Below, in pieces: positions 30,688 through 39,135 of a stretch of 64,000 bases of DNA (position 1 is its first letter; each line of letters starts with the position of its first letter). The notes below the pieces were generated by a model. The model had not been told where the DNA came from, ran no database searches, and saw only the letters and a list, made by a program, of their open reading frames with translations. Source of the stretch: Thermotoga maritima MSB8. Its GTDB lineage: Bacteria > Thermotogota > Thermotogae > Thermotogales > Thermotogaceae. Location of the stretch: positions 1,006,465-1,070,464 of the forward strand of contig NC_000853.1 of the NCBI RefSeq assembly GCF_000008545.1, read 5' to 3'. The translations under genes and the position numbers were made by a program.

Positions 30688-32198
30688 TGCTTTACCACCT
30701 CCTCGAGATACGCTTGAAGTTCAGAGGTGATTCTGTTCCATTCTTCGTAGAGATCCGGATGTGTGACATCCAAACGTCTCAAGAGCCAGTATTTAATTTC
30801 TTCTGGCACTTTTGCTCCCACGGCAGCGAACGGATCTGTCATGATTTTCTTCTGTATCTCTTCTTCTTTCCTCTTTCTTTTCATTCTGCTCATTTTTTTG
30901 AGGGAATCTATTTCCGACATTATTCCGGATTTGTAGTTCGGGAGGGCTTTTATTGTGGCTTCGACCAGGCGATTCTCGAGAACAACACTGGGATCTCGAA
31001 TCTCGTAACCTTCCCTTGTTGGATCGTCAGTGATTCTTCTAAGATAGTTGTTGAGGATGTATTCCTGATTTTTTCTGTTTCTCTGTGAGAGCCATCTCAG
31101 AAAGTCATAGGTTGGATATGTTTTTTGAACTGTTCGACCGTCTTTGTTTATGTATGAGTAAGACAGTACGTTGGTTTTGAAGGGATCTTCCTGTTTGTAG
31201 GCTTCGTATAGATCTGTCCATTCGTCTATGATCGCGTTGAATTCCTCCACAGTGTCAAATGAAGACAGGCTGTAGAGTCTTTCGAGTGTTTTTCTCACTC
31301 TGTCTCCTTCCGGATCTTCTCCTTCTAGTTTCTCCCTGAGCCGGAAGAACTTTTCCAAAAGTTCAGGAACGTTTTCCAGTTTACGTGAAATCCCTATGCT
31401 CTTGTACGGAAAATTTTTGTCGAAGAAGTCGATCGAATAGCGATAATAATTACCGGCCAATCTGTAGTTCTCGTCAACTTTCAGCTCGTTGTCTGTCAGA
31501 GAGACGTAATAGTGAAACATGTGATACTGTTGTATTTGTTCTCGAGTCTTTCTCACGGCCTGGTTGAACGCTTCAGATCGCTCTGCGAGCTCTTCTTCTT
31601 TCAGAAACTCCTGGAAAGTTCTGGCTGCTATCTCGTCGATTCCGATCGCTCTAAGATGCTCGTTTTCTCTCAGATAAAGGAGGTTGATTCCATCGTATTT
31701 CATCATCTCTGTCAGATGATGAACGTACTCGGGTTTGAATTCTTCAATACTCCTTTTTATCTCATCGCCCTGTTTCATCAGAAGATTCCATTGATCGACA
31801 AGTGTATTGTAAATCTCTGCCTTTTTGTAGGTATTGTTCACCAGAGCCAAAAAGGTATCGAGATATTCTTCGGTTTTGATTTCCATACTCTCCAGATCGT
31901 TCAATCTGCTCATCGCCTCGTCGATTTTCTCCTGAATTTTTCTTATCAATTGTGAAGTTTTCATGATCAGATGAGTCTCGAAAAGAATATCGAGTGCGAT
32001 CTTTTGATCAACATTCTTTCTGAGTTCTTCTGCTTGCTCTAAAATTTCCGAGAATTTGTTCAGAATTCCTTCCAGGTTGCTTTTCATTTCTTCTATTTCT
32101 TTCTGGTTCTGGAAGGTCTTCTTTTGCCTGTACGACGTACCTGTAGTAGGCCGGTATGACCGCCCCCTTATCGAGCGTTCTGGAAGAGATGTGTTCAA
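30684..32198 (-). CDS. Charged helical protein, probably the C-terminal half of a frameshifted gene
   Basis: The open frame has 504 codons. Its first 30 residues (rich in Arg, Ser, Thr) look unnatural and are read from DNA that codes better in the frame of the gene at 32008-33834. Natural-looking sequence starts near QNQKEIEEMKSNLEG. An internal ATG at 32087 could be a start but has only a weak ribosome site. The rest is an extended charged alpha-helical protein with coiled-coil stretches (ILEQAEELRKNVDQK), lacking its own signal peptide. Most likely it is the continuation of the exported protein upstream after a +1 shift near 32090-32120. No family is recognised. Confidence 0.6.
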   Translation of the reverse strand: MNTSLPERSIRGRSYRPTTGTSYRQKKTFQNQKEIEEMKSNLEGILNKFSEILEQAEELRKNVDQKIALDILFETHLIMKTSQLIRKIQEKIDEAMSRLNDLESMEIKTEEYLDTFLALVNNTYKKAEIYNTLVDQWNLLMKQGDEIKRSIEEFKPEYVHHLTEMMKYDGINLLYLRENEHLRAIGIDEIAARTFQEFLKEEELAERSEAFNQAVRKTREQIQQYHMFHYYVSLTDNELKVDENYRLAGNYYRYSIDFFDKNFPYKSIGISRKLENVPELLEKFFRLREKLEGEDPEGDRVRKTLERLYSLSSFDTVEEFNAIIDEWTDLYEAYKQEDPFKTNVLSYSYINKDGRTVQKTYPTYDFLRWLSQRNRKNQEYILNNYLRRITDDPTREGYEIRDPSVVLENRLVEATIKALPNYKSGIMSEIDSLKKMSRMKRKRKEEEIQKKIMTDPFAAVGAKVPEEIKYWLLRRLDVTHPDLYEEWNRITSELQAYLEEVVKQ

Positions 32199-33834
32199 GG
32201 TTTCGAGCGTTGTAGCTGATTTTCCCCCATTCCGAATCGGTCTCCTGAAACTTCTGGTTCAGGGAGGAGAATTCGTCGTCGAGATTTTCGAAGAGAAGTT
32301 CTTCGTCTGTGAGTCTGTATTCATCACCTATGAATTTTCGCGAATACGCGATGACTTCAAAAGAAGACCGAGCGAGTGGGTTAGCGTGAAAAGCGTAGAA
32401 GGCTTCCTCCAGTTTTTTCCGAAGTACCTTCACGGCGTTTGGATCATCCACATTCTCGAGAAATTCTTTCTTTAATTCTTTGAGGTACGCACTGTACTCT
32501 TCTTCACTTTCGAATTGTATTTTGGACACCTTCGGTTCATCCAACATGATTTCACCGGACGATGGAACAAACGTTTCGTAAACCATCAGATGTGTTTCTG
32601 TGGCAGAATCGATTATCTCGGCTTCCACCCTTATTTCTTCGTCCAGGGTTAAAACCAAGTCTGACAGCGAGAAGGAAGGAGAGTTCTCAACGTGAAGATC
32701 TGTTTTTTGAGTCTTGATCGTAACCGTGGCGGATTTGACCTCCTCAGGAAGTTGAACGCGAAGATTTTTCACAATCTTTCTTTTGTAAGTGGGGATTATG
32801 TTAATGGTTTTAACGTAATAGGTGCTCTTCTTGTCTGAAAGCCACGGATCGTATCTTGAGAAGAGATCTTTCTCATCGAGTACCTTTGTGTAAACGGTGT
32901 TGCCTTTGAGATCTTTCAAAACGATGGTGATCTGTCTTGATTTCATATCTTCCAGCGAAGAAGAGATCTTGTGTTCCTTCTGTACCTGTGCACTCAGGTT
33001 GAGCTCAGGAACTGTGAGAACAAACACTTCAGGGCTGTTGATTTTTAGAGTGATGTTCACGGTGCTTTCTGAGAGAAAGTAGTTCAGCGCTTCTTTTTTT
33101 CTCTTGAGAACGTATTCCGCTCCACGTTTGAAAAGCTCCCTTCTCCACTGTGTGATCCAGAAGTGCTTGACTTCGTCCACTGTGTACGCTTTGTAGGAGA
33201 AGTTCAAATACAGCTTTTTCAGTTTCTCATACCACGGTTTGGATGCGAAGTCGCGTTCGTTCAAAACCTTGTTTCCCACGTTGTAGAGTCCATGCTTCAT
33301 TCCCTCGTTTACGAATATGTCTTCAAGGAAATCTCTGACTTCGATGGAATCATCTGTCTCCAACCATCTTTTGAAATCCTCTCCCTTGAAAGCGAGCGGA
33401 TCTTCCTCGAGGATTTCTTCCAGTTCTTTCATCTTCAAACTCACAAATTTCTGTGAATACTCTTTTATTCTCTGATCGAAAACGTACTTTTCCACTCTGT
33501 CCCAGAAAGGCTGGGAGAAGCTTAGAACGGTGAGCATTGTGTTGACGTAAGGAATCAGGTTCACAATCTGGGAGACGCCTACTTTTGAAAAATTTTCGAA
33601 AGCCTTGTCGTAGTTTCCTTCTTTCAAGTGAGAAATTCCTTCGCTGACATCGAGAACATCGAGAAAATTGGAAGCTCCTGAAACAAAGAAGCTGTACTCC
33701 TCAGCAGGTATTTCGAGAAGACTCGCAAAATCCTTTGCCATTCCAAAATCATTTCTGACCTCTTGGTAGGTAGTAAGTTGAGCAAAGAAAAGGGAGGCCA
33801 CAAGAAGCAATGGAAGGATAACGAATCTAAACAC
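32008..33834 (-). CDS. Exported protein, probably the N-terminal part of a frameshifted gene
   Basis: 608 codons from GTG 33834 (GGGAGATG upstream). FRFVILPLLLVASLFFAQL is a signal peptide. Residues 20-230 are helical, with a TPR-like piece (GISHLKEGNYDKAFENFSKV). Residues 240-430 are beta-rich (VNITLKINSPEVFVLTVPEL), possibly Ig-like. Helices follow again to about residue 580. The last 25 residues, after VVQAKEDLP, are read out of the frame that continues in the next gene. With the downstream part it would form one exported protein of about 1050 residues. The promoter is at 33868-33897. Confidence 0.65.
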   Translation of the reverse strand: MFRFVILPLLLVASLFFAQLTTYQEVRNDFGMAKDFASLLEIPAEEYSFFVSGASNFLDVLDVSEGISHLKEGNYDKAFENFSKVGVSQIVNLIPYVNTMLTVLSFSQPFWDRVEKYVFDQRIKEYSQKFVSLKMKELEEILEEDPLAFKGEDFKRWLETDDSIEVRDFLEDIFVNEGMKHGLYNVGNKVLNERDFASKPWYEKLKKLYLNFSYKAYTVDEVKHFWITQWRRELFKRGAEYVLKRKKEALNYFLSESTVNITLKINSPEVFVLTVPELNLSAQVQKEHKISSSLEDMKSRQITIVLKDLKGNTVYTKVLDEKDLFSRYDPWLSDKKSTYYVKTINIIPTYKRKIVKNLRVQLPEEVKSATVTIKTQKTDLHVENSPSFSLSDLVLTLDEEIRVEAEIIDSATETHLMVYETFVPSSGEIMLDEPKVSKIQFESEEEYSAYLKELKKEFLENVDDPNAVKVLRKKLEEAFYAFHANPLARSSFEVIAYSRKFIGDEYRLTDEELLFENLDDEFSSLNQKFQETDSEWGKISYNARNLEHISSRTLDKGAVIPAYYRYVVQAKEDLPEPERNRRNEKQPGRNSEQILGNFRASRRTQKEC

Positions 33835-33867
33835 CTTATAAACATCTCCCTTTGATTGAGATAACTC

Positions 33868-33897
33868 AGTATATCATTTTTAACTGCTGTTTGCCAA
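33868..33897 (-). promoter_or_regulatory. Promoter of the exported-protein operon
   Basis: TTGGCA (33897-33892), 18 bases, TATACT (33873-33868) on the minus strand, 34 bases before the GTG at 33834. It should drive the genes down to 29592, which are linked by overlaps. Confidence 0.55.
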
Positions 33898-33911
33898 AGA
33901 AAAGCAGAGAT

Positions 33912-35180
33912 TCATCTTGTCTGGGAATTCTTGGCAAGTTCTATCATGGTCTTCTGGAGCCTTTCCACGTCCTTTGCAAAGTAAAAAACCAGAACGAAAA
34001 GCAGCACCGCACAGATAAGCCAGAAATACGCAGAGACTTTCAAGGCAGCCCCGAGAGATCCGAGAGCAACGGACATCACTCCTCCCGCGAATTTTCCAAA
34101 TCCCGTTCCGAGTGAATCGGTGAGGTTGAATATGGAGAATATTCTTCCCCTTTCCTGGGGTTCGTTGACGTTCAAAAGCATGAACTTCACGTTCGGGCCC
34201 GTGAGACTCGCGGTGAAAGAAGCGATGAAACCAAGTAACATGAGCACGAGAAGACTTCCCATGTAGTCCAGGGTCATAACAGTGAAGAAAGTTCCAAGAG
34301 CGGTTGTGATAGAGCAAAACAGCGGTAGGAATGGTCTGGATTTCGCGTAGATGCTCGCTCCCCACAGCCCTCCAAGGATGATCCCCACGATGTTTCCAAG
34401 ACCGAACACGAGGAAAACGAGGGTGGCCGTCTCCACCGAAAGACCTCTTTCTCTTCTGAAGAATTCCACAAGGAAGTAAGGAATGGCACCCCAAGGAATC
34501 GTCCCTGCTATGCCCTGAAAGAACAGAAGAAGATTCGTTTTCACCTTCACGAGTTTCGCGTAATCAGAGAGTTTTGGTGCTTTTGGATATTCGTACCCGG
34601 ACTGAACGAGCTCTCCAATTCCTTTTTCAAAAGCACCTCTTTTCGGTTCTTTCAAAACAAAGATACTGAGAACGGCAAAGAAGATATTCGGAACAGAAAC
34701 AGCGATAAACGGGACTCTCCAGCCGTATTTCGGTCCCAAAAAGCCTCCAACGATCATTCCAAGAACACTTCCTATGGAAATCGCAGAAGATATGAGAGCC
34801 ACGACTTTTCCTCTCTTTACCTCGTCGAACATGTCTCCTATCATTGAATAAACGATGGGAAAGGACGCTCCCACACCTATTCCGGTGAGGGCTCTCCAGA
34901 AAAAGAGTTCCCCATAAGAGCGAGAAAACGCGCTCATGAGACAGGGAATCTCACCGACAAGAATGGAGTAGATGAGCAGGTTCTTTCTGCTGTATCTGTC
35001 GGCGAGGTACCCCCATACGAGACTCACAAGGGCTCCTATCACCGTGAAAGACGAAGCAACGAGACCTATCTGAGCATCCGTGATGTTGAATTCCTGTTCT
35101 ATCGCTCCTATGTTTGGAGACATCACCATCTGATCCGCGTTCAGGAGAACCATGAGAATCAGAATGAATATAACTGCCAT
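33912..35180 (-). CDS. MFS transporter (Spinster-like)
   Basis: About 422 residues and twelve membrane helices. The MFS loop 2-3 signature is GYLADRYSRKNLLIYS, and the helix 4 motif is FFWRALTGIGVGASFPIVYS. The closest broad group is the Spns-like subfamily; the substrate is unknown. ATG at 35180 is preferred because GGGGGA lies seven bases upstream and the stop of the esterase gene ends three bases before it. Longer starts at 35201 and 35186 crowd the ribosome site. Cotranscribed with the esterase gene upstream. Confidence 0.87.
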   Translation of the reverse strand: MAVIFILILMVLLNADQMVMSPNIGAIEQEFNITDAQIGLVASSFTVIGALVSLVWGYLADRYSRKNLLIYSILVGEIPCLMSAFSRSYGELFFWRALTGIGVGASFPIVYSMIGDMFDEVKRGKVVALISSAISIGSVLGMIVGGFLGPKYGWRVPFIAVSVPNIFFAVLSIFVLKEPKRGAFEKGIGELVQSGYEYPKAPKLSDYAKLVKVKTNLLLFFQGIAGTIPWGAIPYFLVEFFRRERGLSVETATLVFLVFGLGNIVGIILGGLWGASIYAKSRPFLPLFCSITTALGTFFTVMTLDYMGSLLVLMLLGFIASFTASLTGPNVKFMLLNVNEPQERGRIFSIFNLTDSLGTGFGKFAGGVMSVALGSLGAALKVSAYFWLICAVLLFVLVFYFAKDVERLQKTMIELAKNSQTR

Positions 35181-35182
35181 AT

Positions 35183-35944
35183 TCATTCCCCCTTCAGCCA
35201 CTCGATAACTGCTCTGGTGACATCTTCCTTTTCCACATCGTTGCTCAGAACGTGACCGGATTTTTCAAAAACAAGAAGCTTCCTCTTTTCTGATCTGATG
35301 TTGTTGTATATGAACTCGGCTGCCTTCATGGGAACCATGTTGTCGTTTTTTGCCGCGACGACGAGAGTGGCTGATGTGATCTTTGAAACACTCTTTCTTG
35401 CCAGTTTCATGAGTTTGTAAAGCTCAGCTGCCTGTTTTGGCCAGTTGTAAGACCAGTACTCTTTTCTCAGGTATTCGATGTCCGGGTCTTCGTACTTTTC
35501 TGTGTTTTCACAAGGCATCTTCTTCGTAAACAACTTCAGAATCGGTGTGAGAACTATTCTTTTGTCGAACACATGAGTTGCTGCAGCCAGTGTGACCAGT
35601 TTGGGAGGATTCATCTGAGAGGCAAGGATCAGAGCAATCACACCACCCATGGAAAGTCCCACCACATAGACTCTATCGCATATGGCTTTTAAATCGTAAT
35701 ATGCATCGAAAGCGCGTCTCAGCCAGTCTCGAGCGGTTGTCGTCAGAAAATCCTCACCGCAGGTTCCGTGTCCTGGAAGTCTCGGAACAGAAACGGTAAA
35801 GCCGGCTCTGTTTACCTCCTTTGCCATGTACTCGAAATCGTGTGGAGAACCGGTGTATCCATGGATGAAAAGAACCCCTTCGTTTCCTCCCTCAAGAAAG
35901 ATCGGAAGCGACTTCTTCACAGTTTTACATCGTGGAAAATTCAT
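35183..35944 (-). CDS. Alpha/beta-hydrolase, carboxylesterase/monoacylglycerol-lipase type
   Basis: 253 residues. The oxyanion region is LFIHGYTGSPHDFEYMA. The nucleophile elbow is VVGLSMGGV with Ser near residue 96. The acid is in AAKNDNMVP and the histidine is in EKSGHVLSND. The length and the HGYTGSP motif match the Est30-like carboxylesterases of thermophiles. It probably hydrolyses short acyl esters in the cytoplasm. Start ATG with GGGGGTG upstream. It is the first gene of a two-gene unit with the MFS transporter. Confidence 0.9.
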   Translation of the reverse strand: MNFPRCKTVKKSLPIFLEGGNEGVLFIHGYTGSPHDFEYMAKEVNRAGFTVSVPRLPGHGTCGEDFLTTTARDWLRRAFDAYYDLKAICDRVYVVGLSMGGVIALILASQMNPPKLVTLAAATHVFDKRIVLTPILKLFTKKMPCENTEKYEDPDIEYLRKEYWSYNWPKQAAELYKLMKLARKSVSKITSATLVVAAKNDNMVPMKAAEFIYNNIRSEKRKLLVFEKSGHVLSNDVEKEDVTRAVIEWLKGE

Positions 35945-36041
35945 AGGAGCACCCCCTGTTGAGTTTTTGAATACAACAATATTTTAACATTTAGTTACAG
36001 GGAATATGAAACGATGGTAGAATTCCTGTTGAGGTGGTAGG

Positions 36042-36563
36042 ATGAAAAGGTCTTTTCTGGTTCTAACCCTAATACTGATGTGGATCGGTCTTGTTTTTTT
36101 CTTTTCATCGCAGCCTCCCGATGTTTCTGGAAGGCAGTCCGGAAACGTCTATAAATTCCTCAAAAAGGTAGATAACGTTCTCGACTTCACCCAGACGAGA
36201 TGGTACAGAAATCTGAGATCCCTACTCGAAAAATGGTGGTTCCCTGACAAGAAGCCAACGGGGGAAGATCTTGTCAGAAAATCAGCTCATTTCGGACTTT
36301 ACTTTATAATGGGTATTCTTTCTTTCACATTTAGTTATACTTATCTTAGAAAGTATGTTTTTTCTATTTTGATGGGAGTGTCTTTACCTACATTGATAGC
36401 CGTTCTCGATGAGTACAATCAAAGTTTCAGAGGAAGAGGGGCTTCTTTGTACGACGTGATAGTGGACATGAACGGCGCTGTGATAGGAACCGTCTTGATT
36501 TTTCTATTTCTTCTCACCCTAAAGCTGTTCAAGAGGAGAGGCCTGCGCAGACGGATTCTGTGA
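36042..36563 (+). CDS. VanZ-family membrane protein
   Basis: 173 residues with an N-terminal membrane helix (LVLTLILMWIGLVFFFSSQP), the family motif RKSAHFGLYFIMGILSF, and a later DEYNQSFRGRGASLYDVIVDMNGAVIG, all typical of VanZ-like proteins. VanZ proteins give low-level glycopeptide resistance or act in envelope functions, but most members are uncharacterised. The ribosome site is GAGGTGG. A decayed copy lies 1.1 kb downstream at 37195-37380. Confidence 0.88.
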   Translation: MKRSFLVLTLILMWIGLVFFFSSQPPDVSGRQSGNVYKFLKKVDNVLDFTQTRWYRNLRSLLEKWWFPDKKPTGEDLVRKSAHFGLYFIMGILSFTFSYTYLRKYVFSILMGVSLPTLIAVLDEYNQSFRGRGASLYDVIVDMNGAVIGTVLIFLFLLTLKLFKRRGLRRRIL

Positions 36564-36569
36564 TATAAT
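36561..36569 (+). promoter_or_regulatory. Extended -10 promoter for the S24-like gene
   Basis: TG-A-TATAAT at 36561-36569 overlaps the VanZ stop codon and lies 63 bases before the next ATG. No good -35 hexamer is present, which is normal for extended -10 promoters. Confidence 0.4.
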
Positions 36570-36631
36570 TGGCCGAGAAAATCTTCACCGAAAATGGCGG
36601 GAAACACTAGACAAAGGAGGGGGACAATAAT

Positions 36632-37093
36632 ATGGAAGAAAAGGTGGAATTCATTCTGGAGGTCAGATCGATTCCCGTCTACGGTGATGAGTTCTCTCCC
36701 AGGCTCAGAAAGTTTTTCCCGATCGATTACGAACCAGTAGAAAGAGTTACGGTTCCCACTAGCAAAAAAGCGGACTATGCCGTGATGATCTCCTCGAATT
36801 TGAAACCTTTCTCCATTAAGGAAGGAGACTACATCCTGATAAGCCTTGACGACGAACCTCAGGAAGGAGATCTGGTGGCGGTACTGGTAAAAGATTTCAG
36901 GATAACAGTAGGAAGAGTAAAGGAGAGGCAGGAAGACATCTTTGTGGTAGAGGTGGGCAACGAGGTCGGAATCTATAGGTGTTTTATATTCCCATATCTT
37001 GACCAGTTGCACAGAAGTTCATTCGAACTGAGTTTTAATCCTTATGTTCTTGGGAAAATAACAGCGATTCTCAGAAAAAAACCGGCACATTAA
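36632..37093 (+). CDS. S24/LexA-peptidase-like protein lacking the catalytic residues
   Basis: 153 residues. The central part (YAVMISSNLKPFSIKEGDYI, then EPQEGDLVAVLVKDFRITVG) follows the beta fold of LexA/S24 peptidases: substrate loop, GD turn, then GD-x-VAV strand. The nucleophilic serine expected after the first strand is replaced (SSNLKPF instead of GDSMxP), and no clear catalytic lysine is seen. There is no helix-turn-helix. It may be a non-catalytic binding relative. Ribosome site AAAGGAGGGGG. The assignment is by fold pattern only. Confidence 0.5.
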   Translation: MEEKVEFILEVRSIPVYGDEFSPRLRKFFPIDYEPVERVTVPTSKKADYAVMISSNLKPFSIKEGDYILISLDDEPQEGDLVAVLVKDFRITVGRVKERQEDIFVVEVGNEVGIYRCFIFPYLDQLHRSSFELSFNPYVLGKITAILRKKPAH

Positions 37094-37194
37094 TTTTCTC
37101 GTTTTCAAACACACTTTCCGCTTCCCTCCTGGAAAGAAATAGATTATTTGATGAGACAGAAACCTTCTCCCTCGTTATGGTTCCCAGAGAGAAA

Positions 37195-37380
37195 ACTCAC
37201 AAACGAAAATCTTGCCAGAAAAAATCATCCTGTTTTTGACTTTTTATAATGGGTATTTTTTGCAACTGAATCATACTAATATTAGTTAGTATGAATACAA
37301 CCAATAGACATGAACGGTGCCATGTTTGGAGTGATGACTGCTCTTCTGGTGCTGGTCGTTGTGAGGTTGATCACCCGAGC
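37195..37380 (+). pseudogene. Decayed second copy of the VanZ gene
   Basis: The DNA at 37199-37275 (AAAATCTTGCCAGAAAAAAT, TTTTTATAATGGGTATT, CATACTAATATTAGTTAGTA) aligns with 36265-36360 of the intact vanZ gene. ATAGACATGAACGGTGCCAT (37303-37322) aligns with 36464-36484. About 100 bases between are deleted and frames are broken. It has no start site. It is a tandem-duplicate remnant. The stretch 37094-37194 shows nothing recognisable. Confidence 0.65.
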
Positions 37381-37410
37381 GTACAATATCCGCCGGGGAG
37401 GGGGGATAGT

Positions 37411-37823
37411 ATGAAAAAATTTGTGGTGTTGTTAGTGGTTCTTGTCCTTGTCTCGTGTTTCGCCCAGGTGCCAGACTTTCTTTTTTCCTCGAAATATCCC
37501 GTTTCTGAATGGATCAGGCCGGGTCTTGTGGTTGTGTACCAGCACGAGGGAGGTACTCAGTCTGGAGAAAGTGCTCTATACGCAACTGGTTACAGAATTT
37601 TGATAGTAACGGATGTTCAAAACAGCGTACCCTGTGGAATAGGCATCACATTATTCATCCATCTGACTGATTCATGTTTACTTCAGGGCTGAATCCCGTT
37701 CTGGTGTTCGTCCATCCTCAGGAAGTTCAGGCTACACTCGACAACGCAGATGTGTATGCTCAGCAGGAAACGGTTGTACAGGGTGGACAGAACCCCAACC
37801 ACGCAAGCTATTCTCCTTCAGGG
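37411..37823 (+). pseudogene. 5' part of an exported-protein gene, frameshifted and cut by a TnpB element
   Basis: ATG 37411 behind GGGGAGGGGGG. MKKFVVLLVVLVLVSCFAQ is a signal peptide, possibly with a lipobox-like cysteine, followed by beta-rich sequence (RPGLVVVYQHEGGTQSGES). The frame stops at 37692. Coding continues one frame over as TSGLNPVLVFVHPQEVQATL up to the mobile element near 37820. The 3' part is at 39136-39486. The protein thus suffered both a one-base frameshift near 37660-37680 and an insertion. Function unknown. Confidence 0.7.
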
Positions 37824-37881
37824 AGATAGTAAGTGGTTGTTGTAGCTCGACTGTGTTACAATTAGCACAGGGAGCGAGAAA

Positions 37882-39090
37882 ATGCCCAGACGTGTGATAC
37901 GAACCTACAAACTCGCCATACCAGGACATTTGAATCAAATATGCGAAGAACTCAACCGCATCGCAGCAAGAATCTACAACAAAACGATGTCTCTTGTGCA
38001 AAAGATACACCAAAAGAAAGGCTTCTGGCTGTCCTGGCCCACCGCAGACAAATACATCCTCCGCTGGGCAGAAAACATCAAAATCCACGTCCACTCAAAG
38101 CAGGCATTTGTTCAGCTCTACTTTCAAGCCCTCAAAGGGTACTTCAAAGCAGCCAAAAAGAATCAAGATGCAAAACCTCCCTACAAGAAAAAACGCTATC
38201 TACCGTTCATATGGAAAGAAAGCGCTGTAAAACTTCTATCAGACGGCACCCTGAGACTGTCTTTGGGCAAAGAACGAGAACCATTTGTTGTACAAACACC
38301 TCTCAAACCTCCCCTTCGCATCAAACAGGCAAGACTTGTCTTTGAAGATGGATACTATCTCCACCTTGCGATAGAGGTGGAGATTGAAGAAAAGAGTGCT
38401 AATTCTGGTGTTATGGCAGTCGACCTTGGAGTGCTCCGTCCCATCACGTGCTTTGATGGAAAAGAAGTCATCAGCTACCACGGAGGAGTCCTCAGTAGTG
38501 TTCTTCGCTATCGAAACAAACGCCTTGCAAGCCTTCAGTCTGCCATAGCAGAGTGCAAGAAAGGGTCAAGAAGGTACAACAAGCTTGTTCGTGCAAAGAA
38601 AAGAGTCCTGAGACGGCTCAAAAACCAGATCAACGACATCATGCACAAGATCACAAGCAGTTTCATCGGACTGTGCCTCAGAAAACAAATCGGAACCATC
38701 GTGATAGGAGACGTCACAGGGATCAGAGAAAGAGCGGACTACAGCGACAACGCAAACCAGAAGATCCACCAGTGGCAGTTCAGAAAACTCATCGAGATGA
38801 TAAGGTACAAAGCAGAGCAGTTCGGAATCGAAGTAAAGCTCATCTCAGAAGCGAACACGAGCAAGACGTGTCCTGTCTGTGGTGCAAAGAACAAGCCGAA
38901 CGGAAGAAGGTACCACTGCAAAACCTGTGGTTTTGAGTATCACAGGGACGGAGTTGGAGCAATCAACATCTGGAAAAGGTATCCTGGCACAGGCCAGGTA
39001 GTAGCGGGTTTGGCCCCCGTCAGAGGTGTTAGGTTTCACCCGCACCTCTGTGGCCATGGAGCGTCTTTGGCTCCATGGAAGGTGGCCTGA
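37882..39090 (+). CDS. tnpB: TnpB RNA-guided nuclease (IS1341-type)
   Basis: 402 residues. RuvC active-site motifs are GVMAVDLGVLRPI (first Asp), IVIGDVTGIRERADYS (the second acid appears as Asp, as in many members) and CGFEYHRDGVGAINIW (third Asp). The zinc ribbon is CPVCGAKNKPNGRRYHCKTC. The N-terminal helical region begins RVIRTYKLAIPGHLNQ. Family knowledge: TnpB is guided by an RNA transcribed from its own 3' end and cuts excised donor sites. Start ATG at 37882. The gene is intact, unlike the copies at 9.6 and 14 kb. The relic at 9531-9880 is its closest relative in the window. Confidence 0.9.
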   Translation: MPRRVIRTYKLAIPGHLNQICEELNRIAARIYNKTMSLVQKIHQKKGFWLSWPTADKYILRWAENIKIHVHSKQAFVQLYFQALKGYFKAAKKNQDAKPPYKKKRYLPFIWKESAVKLLSDGTLRLSLGKEREPFVVQTPLKPPLRIKQARLVFEDGYYLHLAIEVEIEEKSANSGVMAVDLGVLRPITCFDGKEVISYHGGVLSSVLRYRNKRLASLQSAIAECKKGSRRYNKLVRAKKRVLRRLKNQINDIMHKITSSFIGLCLRKQIGTIVIGDVTGIRERADYSDNANQKIHQWQFRKLIEMIRYKAEQFGIEVKLISEANTSKTCPVCGAKNKPNGRRYHCKTCGFEYHRDGVGAINIWKRYPGTGQVVAGLAPVRGVRFHPHLCGHGASLAPWKVA

Positions 39091-39127
39091 GAGCCACCAA
39101 AAGTCCCATCCCCTTCAGGGGATTGGG
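39021..39127 (+). ncRNA. Probable TnpB guide (omega/re) RNA scaffold
   Basis: Four consecutive hairpins span the end of tnpB and the element end: CAGAGGTG/CACCTCTG (39021-39050), CCATGGAGC/GCTCCATGG (39054-39078), GGTGGC/GCCACC (39081-39098) and CCC-TCCCC/GGGGA-GGG (39105-39127). Coding sequence alone would not need this. In the decayed copy at 9531-9640, two stem changes both turn G-C pairs into G-U pairs and keep the stems. The guide segment would be the host sequence after about 39130. Extent is approximate. Confidence 0.55.
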
Positions 39128-39135
39128 AGAAGGTC

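Larger units (their letters stand above)
37810..39135 (+). mobile_element. Solo-TnpB element (IS200/IS605 superfamily) inside the exported-protein gene
   Basis: It contains one intact tnpB, with a left-end hairpin TCTCC-TTCAG-GGAGA at 37812-37826 and a right-end hairpin CCCATCCCCTTCAGGGGATT at 39105-39124. Host sequence stops just before and resumes just after (NPQGSVSSEFLG). There is no tnpA, so it must be moved by a transposase encoded elsewhere. The boundaries are good to perhaps 15 bases. Confidence 0.75.

Noticed and set aside
37291-37692. A 133-codon protein starting at 37291
   Set aside because: The first 40 codons are decayed vanZ sequence. The true start is the ATG at 37411, with a strong ribosome site and signal peptide.
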